64,000 nt of DNA from Bactericera cockerelli (lineage: Eukaryota; Arthropoda; Insecta; Hemiptera; Triozidae): positions 53,425,546 through 53,489,545 of the forward strand of contig CM044956.1 of assembly GCA_024516035.1 (NCBI GenBank), in the 5' to 3' direction. The position numbers and the translations under genes were made by a program. The notes beneath the pieces are model-generated. The model ran no database searches. It was given only the letters and a program-made list of their open reading frames with translations, and was not told the DNA's origin. Of the stretch, positions 1 through 10,590 are shown piece by piece (positions within the stretch are counted from its first letter, which is position 1; each line of letters starts with the position of its first letter).

Positions 1-332
1 ATTTTGAGATTTTTGTGGTTTAATTACTTGACTATAAGTATCAAGAACTTTGAGCGAAGTACGTAGTTTACAACACCAATAATGGAGTTTCTTTTTGGGA
101 ACCGCTGTGAATCGCAGAGTGGTGATAGCAAAATTCAACTTTTATAATAGAATATTGAAAAAGACTCACAGGTGGATATATGAAATTAATAGTCGCATTA
201 TGTTAGAAGCTATTATGATGATAGTGTTTTATTATTAAGTTTTATTCATATTAATCGGATATTGAAGCCGTGACTGGGCAGACCTGCGCTCTACCTACCT
301 CAGAGATCTAGAAAAAAAAAAACTATAGAGGT

Positions 333-470
333 TGGGTGGAATAGATTGCCATAGGCAATAACCCCGCCCTTTAGTGAGGACGTATGTTTATATAATATAT
401 ATTTCTATTCTTTTTCCTTTTTATTGTAAATATTGTTTACATTTTTTCATTGTTATAATAATTATTTGTA
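333..470 (+). mobile_element. LINE-type retroelement 3' end, truncated
   Basis: The block begins with GGTTGGGTGGAATAGATTGC and continues through CAATAACCCCGCCCTTTAG into an AT-rich tail. The same block recurs at 32129-32310 on this strand and at 33630-33860 and 45570-45778 on the other. Where the tail is intact it ends in AATAAAGAG followed by short A/T repeats, as 5'-truncated non-LTR retrotransposon copies do. No ORF is attached, so the clade cannot be named. The repeat itself is certain; calling it a LINE tail is inference. Confidence 0.55.
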
Positions 471-538
471 CTCTACATAATTATGTCTTCTTACATTAGT
501 ATATCATTCTATAAACTTGTAATGACATATTTTCTATA

Positions 539-665
539 AGTTATCATATTTGTGTTAATCACATTCCTGATCTCACAACTACTCAAACTCGCTTTACTAA
601 ATCTTTGCTGAACTTGAGACTCGAACCACCGACCTTACCGAACAAGCTACTGAGATCGGTATATC
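539..665 (-). mobile_element. tRNA-derived SINE, family A
   Basis: On the minus strand this reads as a degenerate tRNA-like head (AGTAGCTTGTTCGGTAAGG, then GGTGGTTCGAGTCTC as a B box). A fixed body follows (AGCAAAGATTTAGTAAAGCG, TTGAGTAGTTGTGAGATC) and it ends ACACAAATATGATAAC. Related copies lie at 16445-16560, 19911-20045, 32697-32822, 42378-42530, 46501-46588 and 52570-52735, with degenerate pieces near 4295-4350 and 27215-27305. TCTATAA appears on both sides and may be a short target duplication. Confidence 0.7.
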
Positions 666-685
666 TATAAAAATGGTAATGGTAA

Positions 686-727
686 TTCCGTTAATAAGAG
701 TGCTCAAAGGTACTCTTATTAACGGAA
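686..727. repeat. perfect 16-bp stem-loop
   Basis: TTCCGTTAATAAGAGT and its exact complement ACTCTTATTAACGGAA are separated by a 10-base loop. The hairpin sits between a SINE (ends near 665) and an (AAT)n tract. Role unknown; it may be a small foldback element or the 3' end of a retroelement. Confidence 0.6.
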
Positions 728-729
728 AT

Positions 730-1550
730 AATAATAATAATAAAGAATTTATTTGTTTCTCTAATATACATTAAAAATTCTAATTTTCCCTCTAAGTACT
801 GGGAGTACTTTTAGAATCCAATATAAACATTTAACAAACTTACGTAAAGTTAAAGAATAAAATATATCTATGATTTAATTTATATACTCATATTATTTAT
901 CATAAATACTGTGAGTTAGATATAAAACTGTTTAAAACTGTGTAAAACTGTTGATACTGTTTTTCACCCTATATTATTTTAGCTTATTTTTTTATCGATA
1001 CTAGAAGAGAGCGAGAGAGAGAAAGATAGAGAGAGGGGGACCTATCAATCCTCATCCTTGTTATAATTGAAAGGGATAGGACACTCTTCACTCCTTAGTT
1101 TATTTATTCGATCCTCACTCAAGGCGATTTTCTAGAAATCAGAATGAACTAGATTTTGGCAACGCGGCCTAAACAAGTAACCAGTGTAACGCAAAGATAT
1201 AGGTGAAATTTAAACACAATCTAATCATAAAATATATATTTCCTACAGACTGACAGCACTATGTCATAGTGATGTCGGTAGTGATGTTTGATTAGTTTGT
1301 GTTTAAATGAAAGTTTTGTTTAGGTGAAGATTTAAACTCTAAATACCAGCATTTTCCTGAATTTATTCAACTGAAAGCACCTTTTTGAGACTCATCATAT
1401 GACAGGCCGAGATACAAACTACGCAAACAATTTTAGGTGCCTATACTCATATTTTTCAAACCTATGTAACTCGTATTTTTGAAAACAGTAAAAAAAATTG
1501 CGGAAAAATTCTCTTGATTGGAGATCTTCAATTTTGTATCGGTGTTTAGG
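730..1550. other. no gene recognised
   Basis: AT-rich unique-looking sequence with a short AG-rich tract near 1003-1037. No open frame, RNA gene or recognised repeat was seen. Confidence 0.5.
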
Positions 1551-1554
1551 CTGA

Positions 1555-1725
1555 GAAGTTGAGTTTAAAATCTCTGGTTTACCTACGAAATTGAGTACTA
1601 TTTTTTTTTAACTATGAGATTGAGTTTTGAAACTCTGGTTCGAGAAATTGAGCTTTGAACATCTGGTTTGTTGGAGAAATTGAGTTTTGAATTTCTGATT
1701 TGACTGCAAAATTGAGTTTTGAATG
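1555..1725. repeat. degenerate short tandem repeat (AATTGAGTTTTGAA units)
   Basis: Variants of AAATTGAGTTTTGAA followed by TCTGGTTTG recur about five times, roughly every 30-45 bases (near 1557, 1616, 1645, 1676, 1707). Spacing and sequence drift, so this is an old minisatellite. No coding potential was seen. Confidence 0.5.
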
Positions 1726-1759
1726 CATATTAAATTTGGTTTGACTGGGAGCATATCTA

Positions 1760-2680
1760 TAGCATAATATAATAGTCTTAATCGTTCAGTATAAATAAGG
1801 CGATATTATTATTATTATATCTACTTTTTAATCATTCTTTTGACTGGGAGCTCGTAAAGTTCTCTCCTGATTTCTTGTTCATCTATTTGTACTCGAAAAG
1901 TTCACAAAAAAATATTGTGAATGTTTATGCGTAAAGCATTGAAGAAGTCACTTGCAAACTTTGAAAACTAGATTTTTTCTCGGAGTACGAAATTATACCG
2001 ACAATAATAGATTTTTTACTTTCTCTATCCTATAGAAAGGAAAGCAATGGAATCACCAAAAACTTTCAATAGTCATTTTATTTGTGTACACTAGTTTCTC
2101 TGTGCAGGGATTTTATCTTCTCTACATGGCTTTCATTCTAGAAGATCAATGACATATCCTCATCTGACGTGGCTCGGGCCACCAGGACCTAACAGGACGG
2201 AAGTGCCTCATAGACGGCATCGCCGATGAAATGCGTGTCCAAATAAAGCGGGGTTCCACGGTAATGATGCCTGCCCAAACCTTTACACTACATCAATTGA
2301 AAATACAAATCTCTTTTATGACTGTTAAGTAGTAAAAAATTAAATTAACTAGGGGAGCGCAGTCCTTTCTATCTCCTCTGTGAGTCATCTTTTCTGAAGA
2401 GTCACCGGAAGGGTAATCACGATTTTATTCATGTAACTTATTATGAAGATTTTTTGTAATTCATTAACAATACATCGTTGTAAATGCTAAGTATGCTTGT
2501 TTGAGAATTACCTACATTATAGAATGGATGAAAAATCAATGTAAGTACTAGGTATAGCGCAGACTTCACCTCCTCCTTTTTAACACCAAGTACCTACGCC
2601 GATTTTGACATTTTCTGAAATTTTGTATGTAGGTTCGTTATATGTTTTAGATGAGCAATATGAAAGGATTTTCTAATATT
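1760..2680. other. no gene recognised; GC-richer island 2160-2280
   Basis: No gene was found. Around 2015-2050, ACTTTCTCTATCC...AGAAAGGAAAG resembles the end of the repeat at 28284-28890 and may be a decayed relative. The 2160-2280 stretch (GACGTGGCTCGGGCCACC onward) is clearly richer in G+C than its surroundings, but it matches nothing I recognise and has no long ORF. Confidence 0.35.
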
Positions 2681-2775
2681 CCAAGTAGAACTTAGACGGC
2701 GGGAGGTAAAGTCACGTCATAAGCTTTTCGGTAGTAATCGTAGCAAAGCACGAGTGAAGCAACTAGTTTATATTA
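2680..2775 (+). mobile_element. possible retroelement 3' terminus
   Basis: The segment ends AAAGCACGAGTGAAGCAACT before an AT stretch. It resembles the GC-rich terminal motif (ACTAGC...GAAGCACGG type) typical of arthropod RTE/CR1-like 3' ends. Only the end is visible, so this is a weak call. Confidence 0.25.
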
Positions 2776-2779
2776 TATA

Positions 2780-3735
2780 ACTACGTATTGGGTCAACAGG
2801 CAGGCTATAGACCTTTTACTTTGCTCCTTGAAAAACAAATTTTCTTTCTATACTTTCTCCTTTCCCATCTGTTTTCCAACTGATTTCCTCTCAAGTCAAC
2901 AAAAATAGGAACTTCTATATTTTCATCAAAGTTCTTCCGACGAGAAAGCAAACTTTCTAACCTCTCGCGCTTGTCACCCTGAGAAATAATTCTTGTAATT
3001 TATAACCTAACACTAGACACACAAGTTTCCCAACTGGTACAAGTTACTCACTATCAACGTGTCAAGTTTGTTACAAGTTCATAACTTTTCTAACTTTATT
3101 TTTTGCTCCTTCTCTGATCTTTCGGTGACTTTTCTTCTCTCTTGTTGGATTCTCAAGGTGTTCATTTTTTCTCTTTGGTAATAATTCATGGTCTGGTTTG
3201 TCTGATTCGTGTTTTTAATGCGGCATTTAAACTTTTTTTTCTCTCCCTTGAAGTTTTGTAACTATACCTAGGAAGCTGGAAAGTCGCACTTGGTGTCTAG
3301 ATTTGATTACTCGTAAAAATAAAATGGGACTATTTGATTAAGAAAAAAATGGGACTATTTGACCTCCGTAAAAAAATATATAGGTTTACAAGATTCCTCC
3401 TCAGAATACTTGGGAAAAAAATGGGACTATTGTGAAATGGATTCTGTGGCCCGAATTATTGAAAGCTGCTGTGGTGAACACTATTACGATAGTATGTCTC
3501 TTTTTTTGTCAAGGGCGTTCTTCACACCTTTACTGAGGTGTTTGATCTGATTTCAGTTATGTGATTGGCTGTTACCATGGTAACAAGAACAGTATAGTAT
3601 TAGTCTTCACTTTAGCGTCGTAAATTAATTGGGGTCCATGTCCTATAAATCCAAATGGGACTCCTAAGACATCAACGGTCAAACACCTGACATAACCGGG
3701 TTACAGCTAATCTAATATTCATAATAATAATAATA
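2780..3735. other. no gene recognised
   Basis: Unique-looking AT-rich sequence. AAAAATGGGACTATT occurs three times (near 3320, 3347 and 3419), a small local duplication. The 63-codon open frame at 3359-3550 overlaps it and has no features of a real protein. Confidence 0.45.
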
Positions 3736-3739
3736 ATAC

Positions 3740-3945
3740 TCTTTAGTAAAAGGTAACCACCAGGCGAGGTTAATGCTCAAAGCATTTTCTACCACCTAAT
3801 CCTCAGAGTCTTATTATTATCTGTCAAAAACTCAAATGAATGAGGAAAAATTCGTCCACTGGGGTTTGGATTCGAACGACTGGATCCCTACGCTACCTGG
3901 ATTAGCAGACTAGCGCGTTAACCACTTGACTATATTATGCATACA
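3740..3945 (-). mobile_element. tRNA-derived SINE, family B
   Basis: The minus strand reads GTTAACGCGCTAGTCTGCTA (box-A region) and GGATCCAGTCGTTCGAATCC (box B). The body is TTGAGTTTTTGACAG, AAGACTCTGAGG, GGTAGAAAATGCTTTGAGC, ending TTAACCTCGCCTGG. Copies occur at 19000-19210 (-), 46600-46700 (-, head only) and 50570-50750 (+). Tail and body match across copies, so this is a dispersed SINE rather than a tRNA gene. Confidence 0.7.
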
Positions 3946-4439
3946 ATGTAATGTGTGTTTACTTATATTCCAGGTTCATCTAGAGTGCACCGTACCCAGT
4001 TGACTTCTTAATAGAAAATATAAATTCAACATAGTTGAATACACATAATGACATGATGTAATGGGCATGAGGAATTGAGGAGTCATTACTGTGATAATGA
4101 CAGGGATCGCATGTCAGCAGCAACATGCAACATGATGTGGCATGACAACTGTTGTCCTTTACCTATCACTAAGATGCAACAAGTGCCACGGCTATTATGT
4201 TCAACTAGTTCATTACCCGTACTTCGTGAAGACAATTTTTTTTTTCTGCTGAGGTTCTTATAATCTAGTAACAAGTTTTCTAGGCATAGTGGAATCGCAA
4301 CAGTCGGTGATTCAATTTTCGGCGAAATTTGAAGAGTTATGAGGTCACAAGTCCCTACAAAATAATAATATCGTCTTGTTTATACTGCTCGATTTAGACT
4401 ATTAAGTTCTATTATTCCAGCAGTAAGCTTAAGACGTAT

Positions 4440-4572
4440 TATTATGAGGTAAAAATCCCAAATGGGAGGCTAACTTGTCATGTCCCGGCTGGGTTTCGAA
4501 CCCGCGACCTCTGGAACCTCGGGATTCACAGAGTGTCGCCTTTACCACTGGGCTACCGAGACAGACAAAAGA
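4440..4572 (-). mobile_element. tRNA-derived SINE, family E
   Basis: The minus strand begins CTCGGTAGCCCAGTGGTAAA (box A) and carries GGGTTCGAAACCC (B box), then a short body ending at an (AAT)n tail. The tRNA-like fold has a long variable region and no clean acceptor stem. A SINE head is likelier than a functional tRNA gene. One copy in the window. Confidence 0.5.
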
Positions 4573-4705
4573 AGATTCAGATAAAGAACGGACTAGATTT
4601 GGCCAAATTATAATACTTGGTTACTTCATTTTTCGTGTTCATGTGTGTATTGTGTCATGGTGGTGTAAAGATTAACAGGGAGCTGAAATCCCTGGACAGT
4701 CTCAG

Positions 4706-4707
<2 letters not shown>

Positions 4708-4743
<36 letters not shown>

Positions 4744-4795
4744 CGTTTGTGTGCGTGTGTGTGAGTCTGTGTGTGTGTGTGCGTGTGTGTATGTT
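4708..4795. repeat. (TG)n microsatellite
   Basis: About 90 bases of TG repeat with a few GC and GA interruptions. Confidence 0.95.
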
Positions 4796-4799
4796 TAAA

Positions 4800-5270
4800 A
4801 CACTATAACTCGAGAACCGCACGTCTGATTGACCTGAAATTTTCCATGGTTACCGATGACTGGCTCTGTGCGGTCATGGGCTTTCCAAAAAGTCCACTTT
4901 CCAAAAAATGAGCTTTTTCATATTCTAGTTTAATGAGATTTTACAAATTCAATTTTATATCTGATAAATATATTCACATTACCCATCTTGGTTCGCTGTT
5001 AGCAAGGATTCATATAAGCTATACTCGTTTACTCGTATAGCCAAGAATAAACATAGTATACATTACATAACTTATCAAAATATAATTGGACATGTCAGAT
5101 TTCGTTTGAAAAATATGAAATCTCGTGATATATTATTTCTTCCACTGGGTTGAATAAGTTACGATTTTCCTTTTATTCGGATGTGGAGGAAAGAGTGGAG
5201 AGTTCTATTTCCATTTCTCCATCTCATCCCTGATGATATGGTCATCCGTCCAGCCAAGGATTAGACAGAA
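4800..5270. other. no gene recognised
   Basis: No gene or recognised repeat. Sequence between a TG microsatellite and the 39-bp minisatellite. Confidence 0.5.
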
Positions 5271-5272
5271 GA

Positions 5273-5809
5273 GAATAGTATTCTTAGAACATGAGTCATT
5301 CTAGCCACACTGAATAGTATTCTTAGAACACGAGTCATTCTAGCCACTCTGAATAGTATTCTTAGAACACGAGTCATTCTAGCCACTCTGAATAGTATTC
5401 TTAGAACACGAGTCATTCTAGTGACTCTGAATAGTATTCTTAGAACACGAGTTATTCTAGCTACTTTGAATAGTATTCTTAGAACACGAGTCATTCTAGC
5501 TACTTTGAATAGTATTCTTAGAACACGAGTCATTCTAGCTACTTTGAATAGTATTCTTAGAACACGAATCATTCTAGCCACTGTGAATATTATTCTTAGA
5601 ACACGAGTCATTCTAGCCACTCTGAATAGTATTCTTAGAAGACGAATCATTCTAGCCACTCTAAATAGTATTCTTAAAACACGAGTCATTCTAGCCACTC
5701 TGAATAGTATTCTTAGAACACGAGTCATTCTAGTGACTCTGAATAGTATTCTTAGAACACGAGTCATTCTAGCTACTTTGAATAGTATTCTTAGAAAATG
5801 AGTCATTCT
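5273..5809. repeat. 39-bp minisatellite, about 13.8 copies
   Basis: The unit begins GAATAGTATTCTTAGAACAC and continues GAGTCATTCTAGCCACTCT. It repeats head-to-tail every 39 bases, with point variants (CCACTCT/CTACTTT/TGACTCT endings). Because 39 is a multiple of three and the unit lacks stops in several frames, both strands stay open: 200 codons on minus with a 13-residue repeat (RILFRVARMTRVL) and 126 on plus. Openness on both strands and the basic, featureless repeat argue for a minisatellite, not a gene. Confidence 0.9.
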
Positions 5810-5839
5810 GATGGATTGACATCTAACTTGAATTGAATT

Positions 5840-6330
5840 TAGTGAATTCAGTGGATGTGCCAAAGTACCACTTTTGAATGTTCAGTTTAATTGTGCAATA
5901 TCACACTCCTCTATGACTACCAGTCTACCATACTGTGTATGTGTGTGAGATGGATAGATATATTATTGTAACTTGAGAAGTTTGACATTAGTGGATGTGC
6001 CATTTGTGCCAAAGTACCACTTTTGAATGTCAGTATAATCAAACAACTCGGCCGATGTGTGAAGAAAGCCTATACAAAGAAAGAGACAATTACATGATAT
6101 CTACCATACTGCTGACATTATTTTGGCATCTTATGAGAGTAAGTGAGTGTGTGTGTATAAGAGAGAGAGAGAGATATTAACTTGAAACGTTTGCATTTAG
6201 TGGATGTGCCAAAGTACCAAATTTTCAGTATTATTATGCAATACTGCCCTATGGCATAATTCTCTTCCCTAGAGTTTTACATCTCATAAACGACAGTGAG
6301 TGTGTGTGTTTGTAAGAGAGAGGGGGGAAT
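5840..6330. repeat. degenerate long-unit tandem repeat (TGGATGTGCCAAAGTACC)
   Basis: TGGATGTGCCAAAGTACC or close variants occur near 5852, 5993 (with an extra 9 bases) and 6199. Each is followed by a TCAGT/ATAATCAAAC region, a CTACCATACTG-like region and a TG/AG-rich end. Units are about 140-210 bases. Part of the middle unit (CCTATACAAAGAAA) recurs at 37920-37940, so the family is dispersed. No coding evidence. Confidence 0.5.
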
Positions 6331-6468
6331 GTTAACAGTCCTATACATATAAGATGCATTTAATAAACTATTGAAAAGAGAATTTTTACATACTTTATCT
6401 AATTGATATAATATGAGATACTGGTTTATTCTGGCCATAGGATATAATTCATATGAAGGAGTGGGTTC

Positions 6469-6472
<4 letters not shown>

Positions 6473-6531
<59 letters not shown>

Positions 6532-6632
6532 GAAAGAGAGATAGAGAGAAAGAGAGAGAGAGAAAGAGAGAGAGAGAAAGAGATAGAGAGAGAAAGAGAT
6601 AGAGAGAGAAAGAGAAAGAGAGAGAGAGAGAA
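6473..6632. repeat. (AG)n microsatellite
   Basis: About 160 bases of AG repeat with AAAG/ATAG interruptions in the second half. It creates a spurious minus-strand reading frame rich in Ser and Leu. Confidence 0.95.
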
Positions 6633-6639
6633 ACATAGG

Positions 6640-7480
6640 ACAGATTATAATGAAGTAGGTATCATGTTTCATTAGCGTTAGGAAGTTACTCCAAGGCCCC
6701 GTCCACCTGATTGAACCTGTCAAGAACAGAAATATTTTGTTACACCTTGTGATCACAAATGTCTGGACTAATTTCATGTCAGATACAAAGTACAGGGCGT
6801 TCAAAAAGAGAGTTGCTATAAAATTTTGAACATTTTCTAGGTCCACGCTAGTACGACAGATCATGTTCCCGCAAACATTACAATAAAACTATTTGTAAAA
6901 GCTGAAAAATTTGGACTGAACATCTGACCAACACTAATGTGTCGTACCTATTGACTATCCAAAAATTGTTTTAATAATTAGTCAATCTCATTGAAACAAA
7001 AGCCATAGTTCTAATTTACTGATTCTCGTAAAAGTTGATAATTAGGTAAAAATAAATAGGCTGCAATTATATTTGGTTATTTTGACTAGGTACCTACTTG
7101 GCTAGAATTTTAGATATCATTGCTATTATTACCAGAACTTTTTTGGAAACTTGGTCTATTTTTATATATTTTCTCACATTTTTGGTTTTGTTAAATGCTT
7201 TTAAAACTACCTACTAGGATAGGACTTTTAAGAATATGTGAACAAATCAGTGCTATAACAGTGCTAAGACAGAAAATTTCATGGTTATTTTAAATATTTC
7301 TATAGAAAAAAACCCTGCAAGGTTTGATCACCATTAGTATGAAACAAAATACGCCTCAGTCGGTGAAGATCCTCTGAAGATTCTTCTGACTCATGTATCG
7401 CTTTCACAGCACAGTTCACTTGGCACTTTATGTGAGGTGGCTTCTATTTTCTGTCTGAGGAACTCATGAGGAATTTTCTA
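6640..7480. other. no gene recognised
   Basis: No supported gene. AT-rich, unique-looking sequence. Confidence 0.5.
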
Positions 7481-7484
7481 ATGT

Positions 7485-7770
7485 TGAAATAGTCACAGTG
7501 GTCACACTCGACTTGTACGCAGGTGATCTGGGTTCGATGTCCGACTAGGTAGATTTTTTCACTATCTACTTTGGTTGTCTCCTTTGCTCTTTCCCGAACC
7601 TACTTGGGGTCGCCATTGTTCAACATCTTCCTAATGGTTGAGTTTGGTTGATTCTGGCCATTCTGGTTTCACAATTTAGATTGCAGTTGTATCTCACTGT
7701 ACTTAACTTCTCCTTCTTTTTGGCTTTTTGCCAACCTCTCTCATGGATGAGTTTGGTTGGTCCTGGAACT
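7485..7770 (+). mobile_element. tRNA-derived SINE, family F
   Basis: A tRNA-like head has GGGTTCGATGTCC as B box and continues GACTAGGTAGATTTTTTCAC. The body is TTGGGGTCGCCATTGTTCAAC and TGAGTTTGGTTG, the latter occurring twice (7640, 7747). Body fragments recur at 44135-44205 (+), 51783-51885 (-), 62615-62660 (+) and 62862-62940 (-), always around a GGGTCG(A/G)C...GTTCAACCTCAT core. Confidence 0.5.
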
Positions 7771-7919
7771 CCTAGGGCCGAATTATGAAACAGTATTAAA
7801 TGTCTAAGAATTATTAACCAAAGCCACTTTCGCTTGATAGCTGAAATATATGCAATGTGATAGGTAGGTTGAAATTCCCACCAGAGGGCGTGAAGGGTAA
7901 TGTAGGAATAGTTCATCTA

Positions 7920-8390
7920 ATTTAGATACCAAACAGAATTTTATTTTTTTAGGTACTCTTTCAAAATTGATTCATTTTTGGAAGAAAAATTCAGTCGTAA
8001 CACGTACCAATGTACCATGTACAAATTTTACTATACATACATAATACCAATAAAGTGAGTATCTTTCTGGTGTCAAATTTTCTCTTCAGAAATCTCAAGA
8101 AATTTGGATTTTCATTTACATTTACATTCTTTTCAGCTTGTGTTTGAAAGAAGAGAATACTTTTGAGTGGGTACTTTAATTTAATTGTCTAAACAAGTCT
8201 GAAACTCTCAAAGTATCCAAGGATAAAACAAACTTTTAAATGCTTCAATTTAAACAAAATTCGCAATTTTTTGTATTATTTCAAAAGTTTTCCCAACGTT
8301 TTCTTCTGCGTTTAGGTACATGTTCTGTACAAAAGTTTGATTAAATTTAGGTTTGTTTGTTGAGTACTGTAGTTTAGGAATTCAGCTGTT
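7920..8390. other. no gene recognised
   Basis: AT-rich sequence with no open frame or recognised repeat, up to the foldback element. Confidence 0.5.
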
Positions 8391-8394
8391 GCTA

Positions 8395-9209
8395 TACAGT
8401 ATGTTTCAGAAAAGGTGGCCACCCCCTCGTAACTTTTGAACGCGACGGAATTTTTCAATTCTGTAAAGTCCTAGGTATAGGAAGTGCCCTATGGCCCATC
8501 CTGTGGTCATATTTATTTTTGGCCCCGGTTGGCCCTTCCGGCTTTTAGGCCATATTTTTTCATTTTTCTCGCGAATTTTAAATGGAATGCTATATTTTTT
8601 ATTCCTGTTAATTAAAGTCCAAGTTAGGCTGAGTATAATGAGCTTTTAAAATTTTCAAAAACCTTATCAGGGGCGGAGCTAGTAGGGTGCAAGTTTCAAA
8701 ATTGTTACACCCTGTATTTCAGCGTTCGTTAGATTTTTTAGTACTTTTTTTATGTTCATAGGTTCAAAATATTGTTTTACACCATATGAAATCAAAAAAA
8801 TATTCTTGTTTACTTCTAATCAGGGTCATAGTAAGGTTTTTGTAAAAGTACTTTTTTTCTCACGTCAATTTTTTCGTAAATTAATGGTGTTCTCGAAATT
8901 GGCATTTTTAGAGGTGAAAGTCTGCAGTGACATATGTTTTTTATGCTTGAAATCGAAAGAAAACTTAACGGAGAAGCGATTAAAATCATAAAAAAAGCTA
9001 TTTAACCTGCTAGTTTTTTCACGACAGTGTCCGGTAAAGTGGGTGAATTTCGTATTGGATTTTTTTGTTGTTGAGGAAACACAATTGGCATAGAAAACAA
9101 ATAATACCTAATAAGGGAATAATACTTCAATTAACATAACTAAATGCGAAATTAAATGAAGATTATTTCTTCTAAATCAGTGCCGGATAATTTTTTTTCT
9201 CTCTCTCTT

Positions 9210-9249
<40 letters not shown>

Positions 9250-10590
9250 CCTCTTTAAAATAATTGAATTGGTTTAATTTTCACCCTCAAGAGTTTGGTA
9301 CTTGACCTGGTATTTTTTTCTCTTAAATTTCGAGATAATTAGATTTTTATTTAGAGACCTGGTATTCATTACTAGCAACACCAGTATGATTTTTTTTTAA
9401 ATTTGGGTTTAATATCGCGTTTCAAATGCATGGTCATATCATAACGGGGGTGTTACATTCCATTCGCAAGAAACTCACCAACCTCCTAAACACATTTATC
9501 TCACCCAGCCTGGGTTAGGCCGGAATGCCAGCATCACGAAGTCTTCTCCTCGCTGGACGTTGCTTAACTTCGGTGATCCTACAAGAATCGTTGCATTCAA
9601 AGCGCCATCGGACTGACTCCAGAATTATTGACAATGTGTTTTCTACAGATTTTACCAACTTACCAACTAAAATTGTCTCAAGAGGGGACCCCTAGGCCGA
9701 CTTTAGAAGCAGCATTATCCGATAATTATTTTTGATACAACTTGAACTTTGAAAAGTGAAAAAAAGAGAGAGAGAAAAAAAAAAAAAAAAAATATCCGGC
9801 ACTGATTTAGAAGAAATAATTTTCATTTAATTTCGCATTTAGTTATGTTTATTGAAGTAATATTCCCTTATTAGATATTATTTATTTTCTATGCCAATTG
9901 TGTTTCCTCAACAAACAAAAAAAAATCCAATACGAAATTCACCCACTTTACCGGACACTGTCGTGAAAAAACTAGCAGGTTAAATGTCTTTTTTTATGAT
10001 TTTAATCGCTTCTCCGTTAAGTTTTCTTTTGATTTCAAGCATAAAAAACATATGTCACTGCAGACTTTCACCTCTAAAAATGCCAATTTCGAGAACACCA
10101 TTAATTTACGAAAAAATTGACGTAAGAAAAAAAGAATTTTTACAAAAACCTTAGTATGACCCTGATTAGAAGTAAACAAGAATATTTTTTTGATTTCATA
10201 TGGTGTAAAACAATATTTTGAACCTATGAACATAAAAAAAGTACTAAAAAATCTAACTAACGCTGAAATACAGGGTGTACCAATTTTGAAACTTGCACCC
10301 TACTAGCTCCGCCCCTGATAAGGTTTTTGAAAATTTTAAAAGCTCATTATACTCAGCCTAACTTGGACTTTAATTAACAGGAATAAAAAATATAGCATTC
10401 TATTTAAAATTCGCGAGAAAAATGAAAAAATATGGCCTAAAAGCCGGAAGGGCCGACCGGGGCCAAAAATAAATATGACCACAGGATGGGCCATAGGGCA
10501 CTTCCTATACCTAGGACTTTACAGAATTGAAAAATTCCGTCGCGTTCAAAAGTTACGAGGGGGTGGCCACCTTTTCTGAAACATACTGTA
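8395..10590. mobile_element. 2.2-kb foldback element, Tc1/mariner-type ends (TA target)
   Basis: The ends are TACAGTATGTTTCAGAAAAG and its inverse, flanked on each side by TA. The arms (8395 to about 9250, and about 9740 to 10590) are near-perfect inverted repeats of roughly 850 bases. They include a (CT)n/(AG)n tract at the inner edge and a mirrored 79-codon frame (8752-8991 plus, 9994-10233 minus) that differs at three residues. TA duplication and CAG-type ends fit Tc1/mariner-derived non-autonomous elements. No transposase is present, so it would need a helper in trans. The mirrored ORF is a consequence of the palindrome, not evidence of a gene. Confidence 0.85.
9405..9612 (-). mobile_element. 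5S rRNA-derived SINE, in the spacer of the foldback element
   Basis: On the minus strand the head reads GATCACCGAAGTTAAGCAAC then GTCCAGCGAGG, matching the internal promoter region of 5S rRNA (box-A-like AAGTTAAGCAACG). The family body follows: GCATTCCGGCCTAACCCAGG, CTGGGTGAGAT, then CATGCATTTGAAACGCGATA and AAACCC. It lies in the non-palindromic centre of the 8395-10590 element, so it appears in neither arm. Confidence 0.8.

Noticed and set aside
5261..5863. 200-codon minus-strand ORF with a 13-residue repeat
   Set aside because: It is the 39-bp minisatellite read through; the opposite strand is open too, and there is no promoter, start context or known domain.
6277..6864. 195-codon minus ORF rich in Ser-Leu
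   Set aside because: The centre is an (AG)n microsatellite; the flanks have no protein features.
8752..10233. Two near-identical 79-codon ORFs in opposite orientation
   Set aside because: They are the same palindrome arm read twice. No protein motif, and base composition matches the surrounding arm.
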